This document shows positions 1-10,607 of a DNA stretch of 64,000 nucleotides, in pieces. Under the pieces are notes generated by a model, which did no database searches, was not told the origin of the DNA, and saw only the letters and a program-made list of their open reading frames with translations. The DNA is from Omphalotus guepiniiformis (lineage: Eukaryota; Basidiomycota; Agaricomycetes; Agaricales; Omphalotaceae), in NCBI GenBank assembly GCA_028554645.1, contig JAQOOI010000049.1:124001-188000 (forward strand), read 5' to 3'. Each line of letters opens with the position of its first letter. The first letter of the stretch is position 1. The position numbers and the translations under genes are program-made.

Positions 1-161
1 TTTACGCAAACTCTGTTCACTTTTGATCCTTTTAAGTACGTATACTCAGTATCGTGTTGTGTCGTCTGATGCTAATGGCTATTGCTGCTTATACCAGATC
101 CATTCCATCGTCAATTAGTTGAATCAATTAGTGGTGTAGCTTCCCTTCACGTCGTCGACAG

Positions 162-972
162 ATGTTCTTCATGAAATCCACCACTCTTCTCGCCTTGCTG
201 GCTGTGTTCATTGGCATTTCCGTTGCCAGTCCTGCGACTCTCGATCGTCGAGGTCTGTCATTGTTTCAATTTACCCTACTTCTAATTTGGTGACTGATGC
301 TTTACATAGCAACTAACCTGGAGCTCGTCCTTCGAGAGACTCATAAGAACACAGACGCTTGGCATTTCGCTCTTGTTATCCGTCCTCAAGGCACAACTGC
401 CGCCGCAACAAAGCTGGAGCACACGATTGACCTCGATAATATGTGCATGAGGTACGACGATTCAAATAAGGCCACTGTCAAGTCCAGTCAGGCTGCAGTG
501 TCAGCTCTTTTGGTTGCATCGAGGGGCGAAAAAACGAATGATCAGCTTAGTGCTGCTGTTCAGGCTATTGCAAAAGCTGTTCCGGCAGCCACCCGAGGTC
601 AGATTAATAACGGTGATTTCAATAACTGCCTCAGTTTTGCTACGGAGACTGCACGACGCTTGGGTACTGCGGGATATCTTTCAAAGACGGATGCGGCGAA
701 GTTTATGAATTATTACAATCAGTGGAGTGCCATTGTGAAGGCCAAGACGGACGCCGGTGTACAGGAATACTGTGCTCAGGGTACAAGCGGCAATGGTTGC
801 GCTTATTCTAAAACTCCTTCTGAACCTATCACGAAGCCTGTGAGCAAGCCCGCTGCCGGAAAGAAGATTGCACGCAGTGAAAGCGGTATGTTGTGTATTT
901 TCAGCATGTCGGTAGATGTCGCTGATGAACTTGCTTTGGAATGCAGACGTCTTGGTTGAGCGTGATGAATGA
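162..972 (+). CDS. Small secreted protein, paralogue of the gene at 14986-15825
   Basis: Three exons: 162-252, 310-885 and 947-972, joined by GT-AG introns with CTGAT-type branch sites, giving about 230 aa. The N-terminus is a clear signal peptide: a short polar start, a Leu/Ala/Val core and a VASPA cleavage region followed by an LDRR dibasic site. The mature part is Ala/Thr-rich with the pattern GDFNNC-FATETARRLG-AGYLS-DA-KF-NY, two further Cys in the CAQGTSGNGC stretch, and a Pro/Lys-rich low-complexity tail. The paralogue at 14986-15825 keeps all these blocks and both intron positions, including a tiny last exon, which supports this model over reading straight on to a stop at 959. I do not recognise a named family. 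It is probably extracellular or wall-associated. Confidence 0.8.
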
Positions 973-1238
973 AGGATGATCGGGAAACAGATTTGTATGT
1001 AGTGTTTGGACATGACAACTTGGTAGCCCCAATCAGAAATTACTTCTGAAACCTTGTCTGAGATAGGCCTTCTTCATAGTGACAGCTTTGGCCTCCTCAA
1101 ACCCACATGAATCGATACATCTGTCAATCTGACACGCGCGCACGACATCCACGCAAAGAGTCACATTCAAAGCCCAGGTACATTCTACAGATACAATTTG
1201 AACAAATGAACAAATATCGAGCAAAGTAAAAGTAGCAA

Positions 1239-3888
1239 CTACGAAAGAAAATCAATCTCATCCGGTTCCTCATCAGCATTCGAACTCAAAGCCGCAGAAC
1301 GTTTAATCCGATCAAGAACACTCTTCGGTGGACCCTTCGAGGAAGACGAAGACACCTTCGTCTGAGTTCGTGGTTTCTTGCTCTTGGTTTTACTACTTTT
1401 ACTACTACTAGAAGCTTTTGGCGGTGATTTTGCAGCTGCAGAAGCAGAAGCAGTAGTAGTAGCTTTTGACTTGACACTCGAGTTCTCTTTCTGAATTCTA
1501 GAAGACGTTTTTAGCCTTATCGACAATTGTGAGCATGGACATCACGATTTTTTTTAAAAAAGATAAGAAAAATGGGGAGTTTCCAATTCTTCGAAAAGAT
1601 GCGAAAGAGAAAGAAACACAAAGGTAACACTCACTTTTGTTTGGATTGAGACTTTGAATCTAGAGTAGACTCAGAACTGTCAACGACTTTTGCCCGCTTG
1701 GGTTGTCTCTCCTGAACGTCGGGATCACGAACGACATTGGAAGTCCCAGAGGAATGGGCATGATCACGTTTACCGTCGCCGTCCACGACAAGTTGCAGCT
1801 CATCCTCCGCACCAACCTCCTCATCCCTTGAGCGCTTCTTCACCTTGGATGTCGACGGATCAGGAGGCGCAGTAGACAAAACCGATCCAGAAGTAGACAC
1901 ATCCTCCGCCGCCTTCCTTCTACTTCTCACTTTAGGCCTTTCCTCCTGCACTTGTTCAACCCCTTCAACGACATCCGAAGCGACTTTTGCCTTTTTCCTA
2001 CTACCACCAACGGTCGCAGTTTCAACGGTGTCAGAGAGGGCGTCACTTGTCCGCTTGCGAGGCTTTACAGAAGCTACAGGCACGTCTGCTTTTGCCTTCC
2101 TGTTCCTCAGGATACGCTCATCCTTCGACTTGTCCTCTGTGGTCTTGACATCAGTGGATTCAACGACCTTCGTCCCGGTGCGCTTCTTCCCCTTTGCAGA
2201 GGACGACGCGCCCTTGGACGACGTCGACCGTGCCTCCTGTTTCTCCTCCCTCCCGTTATCACCATCAACTTCGCTGTCCTGACCTATAATCCCCTCCCAA
2301 CCTTTAATGGAGACCACAGTAGGTTTCGAAGATGAACCTGGTCTCGTTAAAGACTTCTTCCGAGCCGAGGCCACAGCTTTCTGAGCAGCATTTCGACCGA
2401 AAAACGTCTTCTCGGACTCTGGCTCGGATTCCTCAGGGACCGGTGTCAACGCTTTCTTAGCTTTGCCCTTTCCTTTCGTGTCCTCGGAGGTCGATAATGT
2501 GGGAACAGAAGTGGTCTTTGGCTGCTTTTCTTTCTGACGATGACCATCGTCTGGCTCGCTTTCGTCGTCAGAAAGCTCAGCGTAGTTCTTCTTGGTCGCC
2601 ACAGCACGTTTACGACGCACTGGTGTAATTTGTAGTCCATCGTCATCGTCGCTCGCGCCTCCACCTTCGTCCTTTGTTGTTTTTGCTGTCCCCCGTCGTG
2701 TGCCGGTTGTCTTTTTCGTTACTTTCGCTTGACTTGTGGCAGACCTTGCTGATTCTCGGGTTTTTGCTTTCGATGACGCTGGTAATGTAGAAACATCTAG
2801 GGAGATTTAAGCACTTCACAACCTATGGAAAAGGAACATAACGACAAACCAGCAGCCTTAGATTTTCCCTTTGCTGTGCGTGATGGAATAACTGGTTCGT
2901 CATCCTCCTTGCTTAACCCCCCAAGAGAATTCTTCGCCTGTCCCTTCCGTTTAACAGCAGGTGCTCTCCCGCCTTTCTTAGGAACCGTATCTCTAGCTGA
3001 ACTCGCAGCAGCAACCTTTCTTTTCTTCGCCGCAGGTTTCCTACTCGAGTCATAGTCGGATTCTGCCTCATCATCAGAAACGGAAGTAGTCGGTCGTGGA
3101 CGTTTAGATAAAGCGGATGCAGTGGTTGTTGTTCTGGATGATCGACGACGAGAATTCGTTGCACCGATATGGAGGTCTGTGTCGGAAAGGTCAACAGCTT
3201 CTGACTCGGCTGCTGAAGTCTTCTGGGCTAACTTTCGTCCACGGGGCTTGGGTTGCGCTTTGACTGTGAGCAGCCTGATTTTAGATGACTTGTACATGGG
3301 CGAAATTTGTAACATACCGCCAACGGCTTTCTTCGTTCTACGCGTCTTCGGTGCTTTCTTTTCGGATAAAGAATCAACTCGAGATGGACCTTGAAAAGAA
3401 TTCACATGAGGACATCTTGATGATTAACAAAACTCTCACCAGCTACTGGTTGATCATCCTCATCCGCACCAATAGAGGATTTCTTCCTCGACTTCCTCGG
3501 TTTTCTTCCCTTGGATACTGTAGATTCTTGTTGTTCCGTAGTCTTCTCCTTGCCTTTACGGATCGGAGACAACGACGCACTCCGAGATCTTGAACGTCGA
3601 TCATGGTATTTCCCCAAAGTCGTTTTACCAAGTAGGATATTTAGAAGCGTGTCTCTCTGAAACGGAACAAATATCCTGAGGGAAAAGTAATGAGCTGTCG
3701 TTGGGATTATCGGAATCCAAAATGATTATTCACCCTCCGCGGTCTCTGAAACGAGCTTGTTGACGCTCGAGACGCTTGCCTCTGCTCTCAGCGACGTTGA
3801 TAGGTGCAGCTGGCTTAGTAGCTGGCGTAGTGATTGTGGTCCTAGAGATAGTTGTGGTTGTCGTCGTTGTGGTGTTCGAGCCGTTCAT
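1239..3888 (-). CDS. Lys/Ser-rich basic nuclear protein, function unknown
   Basis: Six exons on the minus strand, roughly 775 aa. The ATG at 3888 is the first in frame after an upstream stop. The first intron is 3733-3676; later introns lie near 3440-3380, 3310-3257, 2850-2795 and 1632-1510. The only ordered-looking part is the N-terminus, where exon 1 joins exon 2 to read about RLERQQARFRDRGGIFVPFQ followed by RDTLLNILLGKTTLGKY. The rest is low-complexity with many nuclear-localisation-like basic clusters (for example KKRK, RKRK), acidic Ser/Asp-Glu patches and a short acidic C-terminus ending DEIDFLS. The composition suggests a chromatin, kinetochore or DNA-repair scaffold, but I cannot assign a family. 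The exon count and internal borders are my reading and may be off in the repetitive parts. Confidence 0.65.
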
Positions 3889-4176
3889 AGGCTCAGGTGT
3901 CGCAGGTTGTCCGAGTCGCGATGAAGGGAAGGACGTGACCGCGCTCGCTTAGGTTCACGGTCACGCACCAAAGTGACCGGATTAGGGCGGACCGTCTTAT
4001 CTCCAAGCCATGAATGACGTCACCTTCTGGCCTATATTCAAATTGTAGCCCTACTGAATAGCTTTGTTATGTTACTGGTATCAAATACATGTTGTTGCCA
4101 GCACTCAAGAACTGATATACAATATAGATAACGGCCCTACGCTGGGAGAACAATTATACATACACGGATTCGCAGC

Positions 4177-5115
4177 TTAACGTTTGCCAGCCGCAGCCTT
4201 CTGCTTCGCTTCCAATTCTGCTTTCTTAGCTGATGAGAAGGAAGGAAGTAGATTATGTTAGAGATTTGACGACGAAGATGAAAGATAATCAAGCCTTAGC
4301 TTCAGCCTCCGCCTGCCTCTTTGCTTGAGCAGCTGCACGTTCTTCACGAATCTTGGCGAGACGCGCGAGATCTGACTTGGCTTCCTCAGTTTTACCTTGT
4401 ACATGAAGCTGAGATACAGTCAGTAAAAACAGAAATCCAGAAGACAATGAAATCCAAAGCTTCCAGTATCGGTCCTTCGCCTCTTGCTTCTCCTTCTGTT
4501 CCCTCTCTCTTCGACTTAACTCCCTGGGAGCACCCAAGTCAGATATGTTCAACTTGCTCTTAACGTGATTGTGGTTGATCAGATCGGGATCATCGTCTTC
4601 CTCGTTGTCGCCTCCACCTTCACCAGCTGGTTTCTGTTTTTGTTTCTGCTTCTCTGCAGCTTGCTTCTTCTTCAGGTCACGACGCTCAGTTCGTGTGAGT
4701 TCAGGTTTATCTTCCCCTTCCCCTTCCCCTTCCTCTTCCTCTTCATCGTCTTCTTCCTCTTCCTCGTCTTCTTCCTCCTCGTCTGAGTCAGAATCTTCCT
4801 CATCGCCATCACGCTTCTGCCTAGAGACGATTGGACACAAAAGAAATGAATCAACGATGGCGAGCAGTGGTAGACAGGTGCACACCATTTCTTGTCGGTG
4901 GATACAGCTGTACCATTTTCGTCTAATACCATGTGTTTACTATGAAACGATTCTCAGTCAAAAAACACCCATAATCAATCTCATCCTCAATCGATCAAAC
5001 CTGAATTGACGTCCTCCACCACGCTTCTGCTTGAATTTACCTGTAGAAATCGCAAAAAATCATTAGCGTAAGAATAATCAAAAAATAACTGTACCATACC
5101 TGTGCCACGAACCAT
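4177..5115 (-). CDS. PDAP1/PP28-like (casein kinase substrate) protein
   Basis: The start exon is only 16 nt (5115-5100). It splices to a Lys/Arg/Gly-rich N-terminus ([19 protein letters not shown]), then a VLDENG block, a long Asp/Glu run (about 4710-4810) and a basic helical tail containing [34 protein letters not shown] and [16 protein letters not shown]. This order matches the PDGFA-associated protein 1 / 28-kDa heat- and acid-stable phosphoprotein family, a small, highly charged, probably RNA- or ribosome-associated eukaryotic protein. Oddity: the last two presumed introns (4409-4459 and 4230-4293) lack a GT donor in the expected phase. If they are not removed, the protein gains 17 hydrophobic residues and ends at 4289. 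It is divergent from NDUFA6 with 137 bp between the two ATGs. Confidence 0.8.
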
Positions 5116-5252
5116 TGTGAAGGAAGACTGTTCAGTGTTGTGGTGGAGTCAAACAAGCTTCGTTTGATTTTGCCGCCGGGTCCGGTCGTGGGAACTCTTC
5201 CGGATTGCTCAGAGCGGCCTCGAGAGTCGACGGACAAGCTTTCATCGACATC

Positions 5253-5778
5253 ATGAACACCTTCACTATACCCTCTCGTCTGGCGCGTTCGGCTGAGGTA
5301 TCTGCAAACCACGCAGAAGCCAAGAAACGTGTTGTTCAACTCTACAGAGAGTGGTATCGTGCAGTCAGTTCTCATTCCAATACACTCTCAAACTCGGACT
5401 GACTCTCTCCTCCTTTGGCCTATATCTAGGCTCCAGAAATTATCGCTGTATACAGTTTGAACTACTCCGCGGCCTATGTGCGACACCAAATCCGGCAACG
5501 TTTCGAGCGAAACCGCTACGTGACTGACTTGCGCGCTATTAATGTCCTGCTTTTGAAAAGCCGTCAGGATTATCAGGAGACGCTGAATGCGTGGAAGTTG
5601 CCCGATCATGTAACGGGTATATTGTTGAAACCTCAGGAGAGACCTCAGAGGACGTTTTTGGAGAAGTTCTACGAAGGTGAGTGGTTTGTTTATTGTAGAG
5701 TGTGCGCGAGTAACGGTAAATTGTCATCTAGGCAGAGACGAGGAAGCAATTAGACCAGCTGCTTCTGGTGTTGTTTAG
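5253..5778 (+). CDS. NADH:ubiquinone oxidoreductase LYR subunit (NDUFA6/B14-like)
   Basis: Three exons, 5253-5363, 5430-5676 and 5732-5778, give exactly 134 aa. The product carries the complex I LYR signature: a basic N-terminus, then VVQLYREWYRAAPEI (the LYR motif is LYREW), followed by a Tyr/Arg-rich helical bundle (YVRHQIRQRFERNRYVTD) and a short tail beginning with a FLEKFYEG block. These are hallmarks of accessory subunit NDUFA6 (LYRM6), which sits on the matrix arm of mitochondrial complex I and binds mitochondrial acyl carrier protein. Length matches the family. The ATG at 5253 was chosen because it directly precedes the conserved N-terminal stretch; an in-frame upstream start at 5205 would add residues that look untranslated. 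It shares a short bidirectional promoter with the PDAP1-like gene. Confidence 0.9.
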
Positions 5779-6415
5779 TCTGGTTGTGAAGACGGAATAT
5801 ACAGATGTTAGAAAGCATGATGAAACGGTGCTCGTTGGTCCTCAAAGTGGACGAGGAGCAGGCATCGGATTAGTTGAGCAATACTACATGGCGCATGTAA
5901 GCGCGCGGTACCAAGGCCTCGAAGAATTTTTCAGCTATGTGCTATGAGACTCGCGTCTTGTGGTTGCTGTGACTGCTCAAGGTGGCCTTATTCACGACAT
6001 TGAGATGGAAGGAAGAGCATTCTTGGCCGCTCCTGTAACATGAGCTGTGTTCCTCGTCCCCCTCACATTTCGGGTGAAATTTATGTCGAGGGAGAGTTCG
6101 AGCACTGCTGGGTTTCTAAATTCCCACAAAATCCCATGCAATCTTGCGCTTGGTTGTCTGTCCTTCAGTTAAGTATGTAAGATTTGAGATACATAGATCT
6201 ATACTATGTTGTCAGTTTCATTCGATATATAATTCAAACAACTCGTGTCTAGTTCTTTGAGTCTGCACGAATACAAGAAACGGTACCAAATAAGGAAGGG
6301 ATTCAACCGCGACGCGCGCCAATCACTCGTGTTCTTTTCCCTCACCATCCCTCAACCGCGAAGCTTGCTCTTCCCCACCTTTTCCCTCCACTCTGTCGGT
6401 ATAGGCCGTACAACA
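5779..6415. other. Intergenic, no gene recognised
   Basis: Contains the 3' flank of the complex I gene and the 5' flank of the deacetylase gene. An open frame runs into this stretch from the deacetylase start (back to about 6245), but it lacks an ATG before 6416 and encodes nothing recognisable. Confidence 0.5.
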
Positions 6416-9400
6416 ATGGAGATGGAAATAGATGCAGAATCTTCCTCTCATCCCGTCCCAGAAACACTCGACGAGCCAGCTACCGCGACAGTAGCTTCAG
6501 CGCCACCGACTCGGTCTTCCTCAGTTCCTTTGGGCCCACAACCCGATCTCACAGTAGGCTACGTTTGGTCTGCCGAAATGTGTACTCATTTCAATCCTCG
6601 GGGACACGACGAAGCACCCCAAAGGATACTTCGCATCTGGGAAGCTATCCTCGCGGCAAAGTACAACGATAGAATGAAATGGATACCCATTCGTCCTGTT
6701 TCCAAAGCGGAAGCTTTACTTGTTCATAGTGAAGATCTATGGAATCAAGTGGAGACGTTTCAGTGTAAGTTTTTACCGTTTTAGGGTACAAAGACTCGGA
6801 AGACTATATAAAGATTGTATGATTCTTTCATATGATCCGCTTTGTCCGAATGGACTTTTTTGTTTACTGTTCAGACGCGTTTACGCGCGAGACTACCCAT
6901 ATAGTACCACGTGGATACTGACAATACAACTTATTAGATATGACTCAAGAGCAAATCGCGAATTCCGAGCTCTACTATGAGCAACTTTCATTATATGTAA
7001 TGCAGGGAACGACCAGAGCCGCTCGACTAAGTTGTGGAGGGGCCATTGAAGCCTTTCTTGCAGTCGCACGGGGCCATGTGCGAAAGGCATTCGCAATCAT
7101 TCGACCTCCTGGTCATCACGCTGAACCCGATCACGCTATGGGTTTCTGCTTTTTCAATAACGTCGCTGTAGCTACGAGAGTGACTCAAAAGCTCACTCCA
7201 ATCAAAAAGATAATGATCCTTGACTGGTAAATCTTCTAATTTCCGTTTGTTTCGTACATATCTTACTTGGAATTGTCAGGGATGTCCACCATGGTGAGCT
7301 ACTACTGAGGTTCACGCTCTATAATAAACCGACATGTGAAATTCTTCAGGTAATGGAACCCAGAAAGCCTTTAATGATGACCCTTCTGTACTTTATATTT
7401 CCTTACATCGATATGATGCGGGCCAGTTTTACCCAGGGGGAGAGTTCGGTGGTATGCAGTCCTGCGGGGAAGGCCCAGGATTAGGATAGTAGGTTTACTG
7501 TCTTTTTGCACTGACTTAATAGCATCGGGCTTATTGATCTAGTTCGGTAAACATACCATGGCCAGAAAAGGGCATGGGCGACGCAGATTACATTCATGCG
7601 TTCCAGAGGATAATAATGCCAATCGCAATGGAATTTGCACCGCAGATGGTGATTAGTAAGTGCTCTGCTTTGGAATACAAGAAACCTTTCGAAATTTTGT
7701 TTACGTTTACTCACCTTTTTGAAAAGTTTCTGCGGGTTTCGACGCAGCTTTAGGCGACCCGCTTGGGGAATGTCGTGTATCGCCTGCAGGGTATGCTCAT
7801 ATGACGCATATGCTATCTGGGCTTGCAGGAGGGCGTCTAGTTGTTGCGCTTGAAGTATGTACATCCACATTCCTATAGTAATCGGATGTGATTTGATACA
7901 GATTCATAGGGTGGGTACGACCTCGATGCCACTACAAATTCTGCTCTGGCGGTTGCAGGCGTGATTTTGGGAGAATCACCCGAGGAGCTTCCTCCTCTTG
8001 TGGCTTCCGAAGCTGCGACAGAAACTGTATGGCTCGTTGCGAAAGAGCAGAGCAAATACTGGAAGTGCATCAACCCCAAAGCGTGTGAACCACGTGAAGG
8101 TATTTATTCTCAAACCAAATTTCAGGGAATGTCGGAAAGTATCTTATGTGTTTCATAGATGTCGAATCAATCACATTTTCCATACCAGGTGCGACGAGTT
8201 CCTTATTTGGTGTTTTTCTAATCATTGCTCATGCTATGCCATAAACAGAGATTCTCAAGGCACATCGGCAGCATTATCTCTTTACGACTCATGAGATGAT
8301 GCAAGTCCCTCTTCTGGGTGAAGAGCTTGAGCGGCGGTATTCAGGCCAAATCTTGTGCACGTATGTAGAACGATACATGTTCCTTTTACGAAGATTTCGC
8401 TGACGTTGTGCATTTTAGGAAAGATATATTCGAAAACTCTACTATGGTCGTATTCGTTCATGAGCTGTAAGTGGTTATCGATTTGAATATGGGGCTCTCG
8501 TGATGAAATGTGATCTCTGCAGTGGCAACCTTCGAACCGAATTGGAGTCTTCAATAACTTGTAACGTCAGCATGGAACGTTCGTATCTGGTAACTCTGTA
8601 TGTTACTCGCGTTGTAGATCAGCCTTCTCATATAGGTTTAGGTCGATTGCTCGAGAGACCTGATAAACTGGGTCCGGAATGAAGGTTATTCTTTACTCGA
8701 TATCAATCTATTCTCAAAGCCATATGGTAATGCCATGCAACCAAAGGTAAATGACTCTTGGACTGTTTCGTGCTCTGTACATTTGTTGAGTTTGATTTGC
8801 AGACTAAAAAGTCCTCGCCTGAAGTAGGGACAGACGCTGTCCGTTATTTGTGGGACAATTATGTTCAGTAAGTCCAAACTAGATCCAAATTAGTCTTATG
8901 GGCTGATGAGTGCCTTCCAGGCTTTCAGGAGCTAAAAAGATCATTCTTATTGGACATGGCCCAGGGTGTCAGCCTCTTTTAGATTTGATAGACCAGAGAT
9001 GTGAGTGGATCCCTTCTGAATTGATATCCTATTTCTTTATGCTGGAGCCCAGATACAAGCATCGTAAGTAGCGTGAAAGCAGTTATTCAAGTTGTCGGGC
9101 ACAACAAAGTTCCTATGGTCCCAAAACGTTCAGACGAGCTGCGAGCGTGGTATTGGAAGGTGATACTGATACTCTTTAGTGATCTTAGTGTATCTCTTCT
9201 TACGTTATTTGCAGCATTCCTACGTTGTCTTGCCTTCTACCCACTATATACTTAGTGGACAAGTGAAAGAGAAACAGTTGAGGAGGCACGGGAGTCTTCA
9301 TCCTATAGGTACGTGAAACACCAAATACCATTTTGAAAAGTTGTCTTGTTTTCTCAAAGTCTGGTCTTTGTAGATGAATCACAGCCTATTAAACTTATGA

Positions 9401-9480
9401 CTCGCTCACTTCCGAACATTCAAGAGTTTATCAAGTCTGTACTTGCTGTAACACCTGAACAGCCTACTGTACTTACATGA
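6416..9480 (+). CDS. HDA1: Class II histone deacetylase (Hda1/Clr3 type)
   Basis: Many short exons. The N-terminal part (about residues 1-50) is disordered. The catalytic domain follows, with [20 protein letters not shown], then DWDVHHGNGTQ (split by introns near 7230 and 7290), an [15 protein letters not shown] block and LEGGYD. These supply the His-His dyad, the zinc-binding Asp/His/Asp and the Gly-rich loop of zinc-dependent deacetylases. Motifs such as YYEQLSLYV and [11 protein letters not shown] place it in class II. After about 8000 an Arb2-like C-terminal region (including [13 protein letters not shown] and [11 protein letters not shown]) continues to the stop, as in yeast Hda1 and fission yeast Clr3. 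It acts in the nucleus on histone tails in silencing complexes. The exon borders in the Arb2 part are less certain than those in the catalytic part. Confidence 0.92.
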
Positions 9481-10607
9481 TTGACGCTTCCCCGCGCTGG
9501 GATTTATTTCATGGCCACTTGTGCTTGAGTGTAATCTGCACAGTAAAACCTGGCTTGTAACGTAAAGCTTGAGTGGGTAGTTTGAAGTCGTCGATTTCTG
9601 AGAAAAATGGTCGTGATGCATCTTACAGCAACGGTCTTAATGAGAGGAGATCCGATGAGAGTCGTAAGTAATGCAATCTAAAGCCAGTACGTTGAGGGGG
9701 GTAATCATATCTTCAATGTGAAGCATTGTCAATTCTCGCCGCAGATGTCATTTCCAGTAGGGCGTTGCATCATCTTTAATTTTTTTCCCGTCTTCAGTTG
9801 CCGCAAAGAGCGGCCCGACGCAGGAGCGATCCGACTAAATTGCACCATATCCATGAAGCTGACGTCATCCCAAGATGAGTTACTGAACCTCTTGAACTTT
9901 GAAGCTCGTTCTGCATGGAGGCACAGATTGCGCAAAAAGGAGGCGGCCGGGAAATGACAATTGATTTGAACGATGCAGGGATACGGTAGGGACTATTTGT
10001 TCGAATTCTGAGTCCTTGGGTCCAGCAATTATTGCGGCGAGTAAATGAAACTTGAAGTGGGTAGAGATGAGATGAGATGATAGCCATGTAGTAATGGGGG
10101 TAATGGGGTACAACTCGTTTCTTGAGGTGTGGTCGGTCCAAGCTGAATTACGGCAACCATACTTTGAACTCCGACGAGGGGAGCCAATCCTAAGCCGGTT
10201 ATTTCGGCAGGCTCTTCTTTGTTCTCCGACTTCAACTGACCGCTCCACCGCTCCTTGGCTACCACCATTAAGTTGTTGAACTAAAAATGTCGATACTTGC
10301 ACGAGAAATCATAGAAGACCGTATCACTTCTCAGATGCTCCATCCTAGACATCCTCGATGTCGCCACATATTCAGTTTGGTGGGAAGTTCTTCAGAGTGC
10401 GGCTCCTCAACTTGAAGTCACGCCGTCCATTTCGGACGCACCTGTTGTGCTATCTCTGACGCCTTCTGTAAGTTGAATGTCGTGATTTACTTTGCTTTTA
10501 GATGTATTGCTGTACTTACATATATATTGCTGGTCCAAGATGGCGTATCTCACGCGGGCTCACCTCGCTCGCTGCTCATTCCATACCTTGGCCGCTCCTA
10601 GCCAACA
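9481..10607. other. Intergenic, with a possible coding remnant at 10287-10475
   Basis: No complete gene seen. A short segment starting at an ATG at 10287 reads MSILAREIIEDRITSQ. After a one-base phase change it reads codon-like DILDVATYSVWWEVLQSAAP up to a GTAAGT donor near 10471. This could be an exon of an unrecognised or broken gene, or chance. Longer open frames on the minus strand (9794-10302) have no family features. Confidence 0.3.

Noticed and set aside
1845..2335. Plus-strand open frames opposite the basic nuclear protein
   Set aside because: They are low-complexity complements of the minus-strand Ser/Lys/Glu-rich gene.
9794..10302. Minus-strand frames upstream of the MFS gene
   Set aside because: No splice structure, composition or family features supporting coding.
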